Part shown: positions 15,933 to 23,991 of the stretch, one piece after another
Numbering within the stretch: position 1 is the stretch's first letter
Layout of the letters: each line of letters starts with the position of its first letter
From: an uncultured Clostridia bacterium
GTDB taxonomy: Bacteria; Bacillota; Clostridia; Christensenellales; Aristaeellaceae
NCBI GenBank assembly: GCA_934643825.1
Contig: CAKUCW010000028.1
Coordinates: forward strand, 1 to 37,939
Length of the DNA stretch: 37,939 bases
Direction of reading: 5' to 3'
Notes under the pieces: model-generated
What the model was told of the DNA's origin: nothing
Databases searched by the model: none
What the model saw: the letters and a program-made list of their open reading frames with translations, nothing else
Position numbers and translations under genes: made by a program

Positions 15933-17066
15933 ATGAATCTGTCTGCTATGAATCCGGATATTGCCCGCAAGCTTCTCTCAGTCGGCGAAACTTTCCGGAT
16001 CCAGGGTCCGTTTTTTTCCTATGAAGAGATCAAAATGGGCAACGTCAACCATACCTATAAGGTCAACTATATCCGTGATGACGGCACGGGCATGGCGAAG
16101 ATCAAATCCTATCTGGTTCAGCGCGTCAACACCTACGCATTCCAGCATCCCATCGAGCTGATGCAGAACATCGACCATGTGACCGAACATATTCGCAAAA
16201 AGCATCCCGAATCCAAGAGCCTGCACTTCCATCACACCCACGAAGGCACCAACTACCTGCTTGACAACGACGGTTTCTGGCGCTTGAGCAACTATGTGCC
16301 GTCCGTCACATTCGATACCTGCGACGACCTGAGCGTCGTGCGCAGCGCGGGCGAGGCCTTCGGCGACTTCCAGATGATGCTCTCGGATTTTGACGCCAAC
16401 AGCCTGTACTACACCATTCCGGATTTCCACAACACCCGCAAGCGTTACCAGAAGCTCAAGGAAGACATGACGGCGGATGTCTGCGGGCGCGTCGCGGAAG
16501 TCCGCGAAGAGCTTGACTGGCTGCTGTCCGTGGAAGACATGGCTTGCAAGCTGACCGACCTGTATACGGAAGGCAAGCTTCCCCTCCGCGTCACGCATAA
16601 CGACACGAAGATCAACAACGTCCTCTTTGACGAAGCCACGCGCAAGGCGCTGGTCGTCATCGATCTGGATACCGTCATGCCGGGTCTGGTCGGTCATGAC
16701 TTCGGCGACGCGATTCGCTTCGCGGCAAACTTCGTCGAAGAAGATTCCCCCGAAGCCGACAAGGCGGGCGTGAACCTCAATATCTATTGGGCGTTCGCCG
16801 AGGGCTTTATCAAGGAAACCGCGTCCACCCTCACCGAAACCGAGGTCGATACGCTCGGTTTGAGCTGCTTCGCCCTCGCCTGCGAACTGGCAACGCGCTT
16901 CCTCGACGACTATATCGTCGGCGACAAGTATTTCAAGATTCGCTACGAAAAGCACAACCTGACGCGCACGCGCTGCCAAATCGCGCTGGCGAAGGACATG
17001 CTGCTGAAGATGGACGCGATGAACGCCATCGTCAAGGATTGCTGGGTTCGCTATAAGGGCAAGTAA
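15933..17066 (+). CDS. Aminoglycoside-phosphotransferase-fold kinase, NahK-like
   Basis: The 377-residue protein has the APH/choline-kinase fold. A nucleotide-binding part ends in KSYLVQRVN, the catalytic loop is LRVTHNDTKINNVLFD (Asp in HND) and the metal-binding segment is VVIDLDTVMPGLVGHDFGDAIRF. The HNDTK and DLDT-MPG arrangement and the length match N-acetylhexosamine 1-kinase (NahK), which makes GlcNAc/GalNAc-1-phosphate in the lacto-N-biose/galacto-N-biose pathway. No phosphorylase or UDP-sugar genes are next to it, so the natural substrate is uncertain; other sugar or homoserine kinases share the fold. It starts after AAGGAG. Confidence 0.82.
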   Translation: MNLSAMNPDIARKLLSVGETFRIQGPFFSYEEIKMGNVNHTYKVNYIRDDGTGMAKIKSYLVQRVNTYAFQHPIELMQNIDHVTEHIRKKHPESKSLHFHHTHEGTNYLLDNDGFWRLSNYVPSVTFDTCDDLSVVRSAGEAFGDFQMMLSDFDANSLYYTIPDFHNTRKRYQKLKEDMTADVCGRVAEVREELDWLLSVEDMACKLTDLYTEGKLPLRVTHNDTKINNVLFDEATRKALVVIDLDTVMPGLVGHDFGDAIRFAANFVEEDSPEADKAGVNLNIYWAFAEGFIKETASTLTETEVDTLGLSCFALACELATRFLDDYIVGDKYFKIRYEKHNLTRTRCQIALAKDMLLKMDAMNAIVKDCWVRYKGK

Positions 17067-17090
17067 TCTCCGCTCATACCAAACAAAATG

Positions 17091-17234
17091 AGCTGTCAAG
17101 CCGATACACCCGCTATTTCGAGAAACAAACGAAGCATTTGCGCCCGAAGGCTTTTAAAGGGCGATGAGCCCTGTCTCCTCGTCAAATCATGCTTGGAGGT
17201 TTGTTTTCCGAAAGATCGGGTTAGCCTGACAGCT
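17091..17234. repeat. Long foldback element 1 (terminator-like)
   Basis: Imperfect inverted ends of about 40 and 36 bases (17091-17130 and 17199-17234) begin AGCTGTCA and read back as TGACAGCT. The plus strand then runs into TTTTTTCTTTT. The core contains TTTGCGCCCGAAGG followed by AAAGGGCGATG, also present inverted in the element at 23671. It begins 24 bases after the kinase stop and should end that transcript. Confidence 0.8.
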
Positions 17235-17349
17235 TTTTTCTTTTGCTTATAAAAAAGCGGGCTGAACCCGCATCAGCTTGTTGATATAAACAAACTTGAC
17301 TTGAACAGCATAATTAAGAAATTCAGTGATTCTTTCATTTGCGGAAAGG

Positions 17350-17383
17350 GCTATTCTCCCCCTTCGGGGGAGAATAGCTTTTT
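17350..17383 (+). terminator. Strong terminator with no gene before it
   Basis: A perfect 13-bp stem (17350-17362 with 17366-17378, loop TTC) is followed by TTTTTG. The nearest upstream gene already has the foldback element behind it. The hairpin may serve a short untranslated transcript or act as a second stop. Between 17235 and 17349 there is a further GCGGGCTGAACCCGC palindrome and no gene. Confidence 0.85.
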
Positions 17384-17396
17384 GTCTACAGTCTGA

Positions 17397-17580
17397 GCGG
17401 GCTGAGCCCGCCTTCACCTCCGCCGAAATCTGTCACGCGTCAAAGTCTGGCTCACGCGGGCGATTTTACGCAATTTCCTATACGTTAAAAAACGGGCTGA
17501 GCCCGCCTTCACCTCCGCCGAAATCTGCCACGCGTCAAAGTCTGGCTCACGCGGGCGATTTTACGCAGTTTTCTATACAA
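17397..17580. repeat. 95-bp tandem repeat, two copies
   Basis: Units start at 17397 and 17492, again 95 bases apart. Each opens with (G/A)CGGGCTGAGCCCGCC, continues TTCACCTCCGCCGAAA, and has GGCTCACGCGGGC about 50 bases on. Compared with the array at 7714 the palindrome changes A-T to C-G at the same pair. Base 17581-17686 shows nothing further. Confidence 0.9.
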
Positions 17581-17686
17581 ATCTATATCATAGAAATATT
17601 CTCCGCATCCTAAGCCGCTCTTCTCAGCCTAACCCCATTCCCATCGCAGTCCCTCTTCCCGCTCTGCACGGTTTTGAAAACTTTTT

Positions 17687-17719
17687 AGAAAGGAAGAACG
17701 CATAGCTTTCTTCCTTTCT
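17687..17719 (+). promoter_or_regulatory. Perfect 12-bp hairpin in the enolase leader
   Basis: AGAAAGGAAGAA (17687-17698) is repeated inverted as TTCTTCCTTTCT (17708-17719), 39 bases before the enolase start. No T run follows, so it is not a terminator. It may act as an mRNA stabiliser or protein target; one arm resembles a ribosome site. Confidence 0.55.
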
Positions 17720-17758
17720 GCAAAACCTACGGCAAAACGGAAAAACGGAGGCGTTTCT

Positions 17759-19033
17759 ATGAGCAAAACCGAAATCGTCAGCGTGATCGGGCGGCAGGTG
17801 CTGGATTCCCGTGGAAACCCGACCGTCGAGGCGGAGGTGCAGCTCGCCTGCGGCACGGTCTGCACGGGCATCGCGCCCAGCGGCGCATCCACCGGACAGT
17901 TTGAGGCGCTCGAACTGCGCGACAACGACATGCAGCTCTACGGCGGGAAGAGCGTTTTGCAGGCATGCAGAAACGTCTCCGGTGCCATTCGCAAGGCGCT
18001 CTGCGGCATGGACGCGGATAATCTCGCCGCCATCGATGACGCGCTCATCGCGCTGGACGGCACGGAAAACAAATCCATCCTCGGCGCAAACGCCACGCTC
18101 GCCGTGTCCATCGCCTGCGCAAAGGCGGCGGCAAGCGCTCAGCATGTCGCCCTGTTCCGCTATCTCGGCGGCATGCAGGCGCATATTCTGCCCATGCCGA
18201 TGATGAATATTCTCAACGGAGGCGCACACGCGGGCAATGGACTGGATATTCAGGAATTCATGATTCTCCCCATCGGCGCGGGAAACTTTTCCGGTGCGCT
18301 GAGAATGGGCGCCGAGGTCTATCACGCGCTCGCCGCGCTGCTCAAAAAGCGCGGGCTTTCGACCGCGGTCGGTGACGAAGGCGGCTTTGCGCCGGAAATC
18401 GCGGATGAACATCAGGCGCTTGACCTCATTCTTGAAGCCGTCAGCCGCGCAGGCTATGCGCCCGGCACGGACTTTGCCCTCGCGCTCGATGCCGCCGCCA
18501 GCGAATGGCGGCATGGAAACCACTATACCCTGCCCAAAAGCGGGCGCACGTTCACCGCGCATGAGCTGACCGAATACTGGCAAAAGCTCATCGCGCAGTA
18601 TTCCATCCGCTCCATCGAAGATCCGCTGGGCGAGGAGGACTGGACGGCGTGGCAGGCTCTGACCAAGACGCTGGGCGCCGGCTGTCAGCTCGTCGGCGAC
18701 GACCTTTTCGTAACCAACGCCAAGCGGCTGGACAAGGGGATTTCGATGGGCTGTGCAAACGCGATTCTGCTCAAGCCCAATCAAATCGGCACGCTGAGTG
18801 AAACCATGCAGGCGCTTTCTCTCGCCCATCGCCACGGATACGCGACGATTCTCTCCCACCGAAGCGGCGAAACGGAGGATACGACCATCGCGGATCTTGC
18901 CGTTGCGCTCGGCGCGGGGCAGATTAAAACCGGCGCACCGTGCAGGAGCGAGCGCGTATGCAAATATAACCGCCTTCTGCGCATCGAGGATGCCCTCGGT
19001 GCATCGGCTGCGCTCGGCAGTCTGCCGATATGA
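17759..19033 (+). CDS. eno: Enolase
   Basis: This glycolytic enzyme converts 2-phosphoglycerate to phosphoenolpyruvate. At 424 residues it is full length. Visible hallmarks are LDSRGNPTVEAEV (15-27), the mobile loop SGASTG (41-46), GDEGGFAP, the first magnesium Asp in ALDAAASEW, SIEDPLGEEDW, VGDDLFVTN, the catalytic Lys in LLKPNQIGT, SHRSGETED and GAPCRSERVCKYNRLLRIE. An ACGGAGGCG site precedes the ATG. It is unusual that no other glycolytic gene is near and that its stop overlaps the start of a TSUP permease. It could be a second, specialised enolase; that needs the rest of the genome. Confidence 0.97.
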   Translation: MSKTEIVSVIGRQVLDSRGNPTVEAEVQLACGTVCTGIAPSGASTGQFEALELRDNDMQLYGGKSVLQACRNVSGAIRKALCGMDADNLAAIDDALIALDGTENKSILGANATLAVSIACAKAAASAQHVALFRYLGGMQAHILPMPMMNILNGGAHAGNGLDIQEFMILPIGAGNFSGALRMGAEVYHALAALLKKRGLSTAVGDEGGFAPEIADEHQALDLILEAVSRAGYAPGTDFALALDAAASEWRHGNHYTLPKSGRTFTAHELTEYWQKLIAQYSIRSIEDPLGEEDWTAWQALTKTLGAGCQLVGDDLFVTNAKRLDKGISMGCANAILLKPNQIGTLSETMQALSLAHRHGYATILSHRSGETEDTTIADLAVALGAGQIKTGAPCRSERVCKYNRLLRIEDALGASAALGSLPI

Positions 19034-19794
19034 TTTACCTCATCCTCAGCGGCATCAGCGCGTTTTTCGGGCTGACCGCGGGCTTGGGAACGACCACGCT
19101 CCTGCGTCCGCTGCTCGATGCGGTTTCGCCGCTTGAGCCTGCGTCTGTCGCCATGCTCTGCACGATGGCGACGCTGGGCGCGGCGCTGGTCACGGCGTTT
19201 TTTGCGCTCGGAAGACCGCTTCCACTCCACCCGGATGAACTGATGCTGCTTGCCATCGGCGCTTCACTCGGCGGCGTGCTGGGCGATTTGGCAAGCGCAC
19301 GCTTCTTTTCCTCGCTGACGCGTTCCTCTGCGATGCTGCTGCAAAACGCGCTGCTGTTTACCATCATCGCCCTGCCTTCCGTGTATTTCGGTCAGCTTTC
19401 GCATATGCTTCCGCCGCTTCGCGCCAATCGGCTCTTCTCCCTGCCGACGGCGTTTGCGGTCGGTCTGCTGGGCTCGTTTCTCTCTTTCGGCGCGGCGCCG
19501 CTGACGCTGATGCTCTACGCCTTTCTCTTCGCCGCGGACGAAGAGGAAAGCACCATCGCCGCACTGACCGTTTCCCTGTTTGCGATGACAGGCAAATTGA
19601 TCGTTTTGCTGATTCGCCAGCGGTTTCAGCTTCCGGATGCGGACGCGCTGCTCTGGCTGCTTCCCGGCGCGGTCGGCGGTTCGCTGCTGGCGATGCTCCC
19701 CGCGCTGCAAGGGCGTCAGGCGGGCGTGGGAAACGCGCTCCTTCGGCTGAGTCTGTTCACGTCGCTGCTGAATATTGCGGCGGCGCTGACATAA
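19030..19794 (+). CDS. TSUP (TauE/SafE) family permease
   Basis: A 254-residue, very hydrophobic protein with about eight membrane segments. The glycine-containing first helix (SGISAFFGLTAGLGTTTLLRPLL) and the repeated layout in the second half (VGLLGSFLSFGAAPLTLMLY) fit the TSUP/TauE-SafE family of anion or small organic acid exporters. Its ATG overlaps the enolase stop in an ATGA, so the two are translationally coupled. The substrate is not known; the link to enolase is intriguing but unproven. The transcript ends at the foldback element at 19841. Confidence 0.85.
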   Translation: MIYLILSGISAFFGLTAGLGTTTLLRPLLDAVSPLEPASVAMLCTMATLGAALVTAFFALGRPLPLHPDELMLLAIGASLGGVLGDLASARFFSSLTRSSAMLLQNALLFTIIALPSVYFGQLSHMLPPLRANRLFSLPTAFAVGLLGSFLSFGAAPLTLMLYAFLFAADEEESTIAALTVSLFAMTGKLIVLLIRQRFQLPDADALLWLLPGAVGGSLLAMLPALQGRQAGVGNALLRLSLFTSLLNIAAALT

Positions 19795-19840
19795 GTTTGC
19801 ACGCGCAGGCGATTTTCCCGGATTCCTCATGCCACAAAAA

Positions 19841-19946
19841 ACAGGCTGTCACGCTTCGACCCGGTCTTTCAAAAATCAGCAGTTCAGGCGATGAAAACGC
19901 CCGCTGTTTCTTGAAAGATCCGATTCAGGTCAGCTTGACAGCCTGT
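19841..19946. terminator. Long foldback element 2, bidirectional terminator
   Basis: ACAGGCTGTCA at 19841 pairs with TGACAGCCTGT ending at 19946. Both arms go on to CTTTCAA/TTGAAAG, giving imperfect inverted ends of about 42 bases. It lies between the converging TSUP and phosphoesterase genes, with TTTAT on one side and TTTTTTG on the minus strand. Confidence 0.82.
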
Positions 19947-19978
19947 TTATGTGTTGCGTTTTTTCTTTTGCGCAGACA

Positions 19979-21193
19979 TCAAGGCTCAGCCTCAGCGCCC
20001 GTCAGCTCGATCTCCACGACCGTGATATCCGCATCCGTTCCCACGCGCATATCCGGACCGTAGATTCCGACGCCCGAGGTCACGATGCTGTACATGTCAT
20101 CCTTCTTCAAAAGCCCCGACGGATTCTCCCAAACCGAGCGAATCGCGATGTTCAGCGGGAAGAACTGCCCGTCGTGCGTGTGACCGCAGAGCATCACATC
20201 CACGCCCGCATCCGCGTTTTCCTGAAGGAATCGCGGCTCATGTTCCAGCGAAATGACCATGCGGCTCGCATCCAGCCCCTCCGTCAGGCTTTCAAGGCTG
20301 GCGCGGTTTTTCGTGCCGTCGCCCGCGTTCTCATAGTCCTTTCGCCCGATCACATAAAACGAATCGTCGATGAGCCGCACCTCGTCAGAGAGCATCTGAA
20401 TGCCGCAATCGGAAATGAACTGCTCCATTTCCTCGCTTCGGGCGGTCTGTTCGATTCGTTTTGTGCTGAACCCGCTGAACAGCCGCTCATCCACATCGTG
20501 ATTGCCCCAGCAGGCATAGACGCCCAGCCTGCTTTTTAAGCTGCTGAGCGATGCCTTGACGGCTTCGGGGCGGTCAATCCCCTCCACCGTGTTATCAAAG
20601 AGATCGCCCGCGATGAGGATGATGTCCGCGTCCTGCTCGTTGACCAGCCGCACCATGTTCTCGATGCGCCTTTCGCCGACGCTGTACCCCATGTGCAGAT
20701 CCGCGAGAAGCACCACGCGCAGCCGATCCCGGTCTCCGCCGTCCTTGGCGACCTGAATATCATACCTTCGCACGGTCAGGTCGGAGGAATGGAGAATGCC
20801 CAGCACGCAGGTCAGGATGATGCCGCACCAAAGCACGCCGCCAAACAGCAGCTTGGCATTGCCGCGATGCTGAGGAATCCTTTTCGTCCTTGGAATATGC
20901 CGCAAAATCAGAGAACCGATTTCAACGATGATATATGCCGAAAACAGGTAAATGAAGATGCCGTAAAAACCGTAGGAAACGCGCAGGATTCCCTTCCTCC
21001 ATGCGCCCTCCGGCAGAAAATGCGCAATCGGCATGCCGCAGGCAAATATCGCGTATACCCCCGCCGTCCAGAAGGAAAGCCGTTTTGCCGCCCGTCTGGG
21101 CAGATTGCGATGGAGAAAGATCGATGTGCGGGCTGCCACATATGCGTTGGCTGCCACATAAAAAACCAAAACGCCCAATACGCTGAGCCGCAT
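19979..21193 (-). CDS. Membrane-bound metallophosphoesterase (YkuE/YaeI type)
   Basis: The 404-residue protein starts with four or five hydrophobic helices (about 1-22, 40-62, 70-105 and 113-135). The calcineurin-like catalytic domain follows, with LLADLHMG (motif 1), AGDLFDN (motif 2), WGNHD (motif 3), SLEHEP and CGHTHDGQ (last motif). These residues bind two metal ions. Relatives act on lipid-linked phosphates such as UDP-2,3-diacylglucosamine or are uncharacterised; in Firmicutes a cell-envelope role is likely. Its ATG shares one base with the stop of the DUF975-CmpB gene, so the two should be co-translated. Confidence 0.9.
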   Translation of the reverse strand: MRLSVLGVLVFYVAANAYVAARTSIFLHRNLPRRAAKRLSFWTAGVYAIFACGMPIAHFLPEGAWRKGILRVSYGFYGIFIYLFSAYIIVEIGSLILRHIPRTKRIPQHRGNAKLLFGGVLWCGIILTCVLGILHSSDLTVRRYDIQVAKDGGDRDRLRVVLLADLHMGYSVGERRIENMVRLVNEQDADIILIAGDLFDNTVEGIDRPEAVKASLSSLKSRLGVYACWGNHDVDERLFSGFSTKRIEQTARSEEMEQFISDCGIQMLSDEVRLIDDSFYVIGRKDYENAGDGTKNRASLESLTEGLDASRMVISLEHEPRFLQENADAGVDVMLCGHTHDGQFFPLNIAIRSVWENPSGLLKKDDMYSIVTSGVGIYGPDMRVGTDADITVVEIELTGAEAEP

Positions 21194-22947
21194 CAGTCCG
21201 CGCCCTCTTCCAACACGAGATTCTGTTCCGAGCCGTCCGTCTTTCTGACGACCGCGCCTGTGATGCCATCGCCCTCATTGGGATAAAAATGGGAATAGAC
21301 CTGATCCACGCTGAAAAGCGCAATCAGCACGGCGCACAGCGCAATCAGCGTTCTCCGTTTGAAGCGATGCAGCAGATTATCAAACATCGGCGCGACAAAA
21401 TACACGACTGCCATGCCGCCCAAACCGAACACCAGCAGCCCCTCCGCGCAGATGCGTCCATGCAGATTGAGGAAATATCCCGCGTAATCCCACCACCGGC
21501 GGTTATAAACCGTTTCAAGATAATACGCCGTGAAATACTCGACGATGCCGCAGACGACCACCGTCGCCGTGAACTCAAGCCACGGCTTATCGCGCAGCTT
21601 ATAAAGCACCATCAGCACCAGCACGCCGCCCGTTCCGTAAATCGGCAGCCACGGACCGTGCATCACGCCGCGGTTGACAAACGTCGCGCTCGTCACCAGA
21701 TACAGCATGACCTCCCAGCACCAGCCGAGGAATGCAAACAGGAAGAACATCAGGACGAGCGTCGTCACCGGATATTTGCGGGTAAAGAGCGCCGGCTCGC
21801 GATCCTTATGCTCATATTGCAGCAGCGGACTCAGGCGGATCGGATACGCCTTGCCCAGCTCACAGCGGCGCATGTAGCGCAGGCGGTATTCCTGATCCTG
21901 TATCTTTTCGCGTTCGACGTCCTGCTCGTTGACGAACAGCGTCACGCCGAGATACTCGCCAAAGAAGCGGGAAACCTTGTTTCCATAAACACGCTCCGGC
22001 AGCTTCTGCGGTTTTTTCAGGTCGTTGTAGGCGTTGCGAAGCACCTTTTCGCTCGCATGCTCGTACAGATAGGTATCGCGCAGCGCCTGGGCGTCGCCCT
22101 CTGCCTTAACCTGTGCGCGGACATGCGCAAAGAACTCCGTGCGCACCGCCGTTCGGTATGCGCAGCCAAAGAACAAGTCGCTCAAGCCCACCGTCGCAAT
22201 CGACAGCAGATGCCACGGCAGCATCGTCAGCTCCATGATGAAGCATTCCCACTTATGTCCGTTCATCATCCTGCGGGAAAGGGCAACGGCGTCCTTTCCC
22301 CTCATCGTCGGGTCTTCCGCAAGGATGAAAGGCACAAGATAATACGAGAACGTTTTGATGAAGCCGCCGATAATCGTCACATACCAGAGCATCAGCTGCA
22401 CGCTTGCACGCAGATGCGCCAGCGACGTGCGCGACCAGCAGCGTGCGTTGTGCAGATACATGAGCCTGTTCGCCGGAACTTCCTCATAGGTGCGCATTTC
22501 AAGGAACATGCGCCGCAGGATGACCACGAACGTATTGGTGACAAAAATCCAGTAAATCGCGGAAACCAGACCGCTGACCGCGACGCCGATCATCAAGCCC
22601 ACGTTGCCCGCGTTGATGATCGAAGCCACCGTATCGGCGATGATGTTTTGCAGCGAACCGCTTGCCAGCTTGTTGACCGCCATCGCAAGCACGCCGCGGC
22701 TGTTCGCCTCCGCGCCCGGTCTGCCGAAAGACGCGAGGAACGCGGAAACCGTGTTCCATTTTTCCTCCGTCAGATGCAGCATGCTCAGCGACCCGCTGAA
22801 TTCCGCCCCGAGAAACGCGGCAACCAGACACAGCAGAATCGCCATGCTGTAATGGCTGCAAACCGCTTTTTTCGCCGCGTGCTTCCACGCCCTGCGTGCC
22901 TGTCCGTCAAACGCCGTATAAACCTTTTTTTCTTTCTTTTGCGCCAT
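21193..22947 (-). CDS. DUF975 membrane protein fused to an ABC_trans_CmpB (PF06541) domain
   Basis: The 584-residue protein has an N-terminal DUF975-like part (about 1-275). It begins with a basic stretch, has several helices, and shows the family-like pattern ILAEDPTMRGKDAVALSRRMMNGHKWECF. A charged soluble linker (about 275-400) follows. The C-terminal membrane part has FLGWCWEVMLYLV, NRGVMHGPWLPIYGTGG and VEYFTAYYLE, the hallmarks of PF06541. Both families are uncharacterised integral membrane proteins of Firmicutes. The tail (from about 560) is acidic. A GGGGAGAGG site precedes the ATG. It heads a two-gene operon with the phosphoesterase. Confidence 0.87.
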   Translation of the reverse strand: MAQKKEKKVYTAFDGQARRAWKHAAKKAVCSHYSMAILLCLVAAFLGAEFSGSLSMLHLTEEKWNTVSAFLASFGRPGAEANSRGVLAMAVNKLASGSLQNIIADTVASIINAGNVGLMIGVAVSGLVSAIYWIFVTNTFVVILRRMFLEMRTYEEVPANRLMYLHNARCWSRTSLAHLRASVQLMLWYVTIIGGFIKTFSYYLVPFILAEDPTMRGKDAVALSRRMMNGHKWECFIMELTMLPWHLLSIATVGLSDLFFGCAYRTAVRTEFFAHVRAQVKAEGDAQALRDTYLYEHASEKVLRNAYNDLKKPQKLPERVYGNKVSRFFGEYLGVTLFVNEQDVEREKIQDQEYRLRYMRRCELGKAYPIRLSPLLQYEHKDREPALFTRKYPVTTLVLMFFLFAFLGWCWEVMLYLVTSATFVNRGVMHGPWLPIYGTGGVLVLMVLYKLRDKPWLEFTATVVVCGIVEYFTAYYLETVYNRRWWDYAGYFLNLHGRICAEGLLVFGLGGMAVVYFVAPMFDNLLHRFKRRTLIALCAVLIALFSVDQVYSHFYPNEGDGITGAVVRKTDGSEQNLVLEEGAD

Positions 22948-22979
22948 CCTAACCTCTCCCCGTAAGTGGTTTACGCGCC

Positions 22980-23008
22980 ATTATATCACAGAATTCGGAG
23001 CTTGAACA
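22980..23008 (-). promoter_or_regulatory. Extended -10 promoter of the DUF975-CmpB operon
   Basis: On the minus strand TGATATAAT (22988-22980) forms an extended -10; the -35 TGTTCA (23008-23003) is poor, as is common for this type. It directly follows the acetyltransferase stop codon, so the operon is separately transcribed. Confidence 0.6.
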
Positions 23009-23650
23009 TCACCAATTCCAATCTTCGTTGATTGTTGCGCCCGGGCGGATGGTCTCCAAATCCGCATCCGTAATCGGGCGAATCACCCGGCAGGGCGTGC
23101 CGAAGGCGACGACATCCGCCGGAATATCATGCGTGACCACACTGCCCGCGCCGATGACGCTGTTTTTGCCGATGGTCACGCCCGGCATGACGACGACGTT
23201 CGCGCCGAGCCAAACACTGTCCTCGATGACGACCGGTAGAGAGAACTGCGCGCCCTTCGCGCGGTAAAGCGGATGGACGGGATGCCCGGTCGAGGTAATG
23301 GTGACGTTCGGGGCGCACATGACGCTGTTTCCGATAGTCACGCGCCCGTCGTCCACGATGGTCAGGTTAAAATTGGAATAGAAGTTGTCGCCGACCGTCG
23401 TGTTGCAGCCGTAGGAAAAATGGATCGGCGCTTCCATCCACGGCATCCTGCCCACGCAGCCGAGCAGTTCGCGGATGAGTTTCTCGCGGCGTGCCTCGTT
23501 CATCGGGTCGGTCTGGTTATATTGGAAGCAGAGTTCCTTGCTCTTGCGGCGCTGGGCGTCGATGACCTTTTCATACGCCTTGTCCTCTTCGGACGCATGA
23601 CCAAACTCGATGTAGACCCTGCCAGTCTCCATCTGCTCTTTCAGGCTCAT
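23009..23650 (-). CDS. Sugar O-acetyltransferase, maltose/galactoside type
   Basis: The 213-residue protein has the N-terminal Mac domain (residues 7-60, AYEKVIDAQRRKSKELCFQYNQTDP) and a left-handed beta-helix with hexapeptide repeats. The active-site segment is TITSTGHPVHP, with the catalytic His near residue 122, and IGAGSVVTHDIPADVVAFGTPCRVIR follows. It transfers acetyl groups from acetyl-CoA to the 6-hydroxyl of sugars, thought to detoxify non-metabolised sugars. Length and motif order are those of LacA/Maa. It starts after AGGAGGAAAAACC. No sugar operon is adjacent. Confidence 0.93.
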   Translation of the reverse strand: MSLKEQMETGRVYIEFGHASEEDKAYEKVIDAQRRKSKELCFQYNQTDPMNEARREKLIRELLGCVGRMPWMEAPIHFSYGCNTTVGDNFYSNFNLTIVDDGRVTIGNSVMCAPNVTITSTGHPVHPLYRAKGAQFSLPVVIEDSVWLGANVVVMPGVTIGKNSVIGAGSVVTHDIPADVVAFGTPCRVIRPITDADLETIRPGATINEDWNW

Positions 23651-23670
23651 GGTTTTTCCTCCTGTAAAGT

Positions 23671-23879
23671 AAGAAGGGAGTTGTCAAGCTCAAACCAAAT
23701 ATTTCAAGAAGGAATCATCTAAGCATCTAGGATATGGGGCTTTGCCCCATCGCCCCACCAAAGGGCTTTCCGTACGTTTACGGTGCCCGTTTGGCACATC
23801 GCCCTTTGGAAACCTTCGGGCGCAAATCCTTGGATTTTTCTTGAAATATCAGGTTTGTTAGCTTGACAACCCCCTTCTT
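23671..23879. repeat. Long foldback element 3
   Basis: Ends of about 40 bases (23671-23710 and 23838-23879) pair through AAGAAGGG, GTTGTCAAGCT and TATTTCAAGAA with few mismatches. The core holds GGGGCTTTGCCCC, an inner CCAAAGGGC/GCCCTTTGG stem and, reversed, the GCGCCCGAAGG and AAAGGGCGATG pieces of element 1. It sits downstream of the M18 peptidase gene (minus strand) and before the acetyltransferase. Confidence 0.85.
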
Positions 23880-23906
23880 TATTTCTTATATCTCGATTTC
23901 TCTCCA

Positions 23907-23990
23907 TTACCGCAACGCGGTAAATGAAGTGGAAGGTCAAGGGAACTCAGTTCCCTTGCAGGGTTTGGGACGGAGTCCCAATCGTTCCCC
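23907..23990 (+). repeat. Modular palindromic element, copy A
   Basis: Three palindromes in order: TTACCG/CGGTAA, CAAGGGAACT-C-AGTTCCCTTG (23938-23958) and TTGGGAC-GGA-GTCCCAA (23965-23981), then ATCGTTCCCC. It ends at the M18 stop codon. The same order is seen at 30236-30600, 30752 and 37663 with other stem sequences. Confidence 0.8.
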
Positions 23991-23991
23991 T

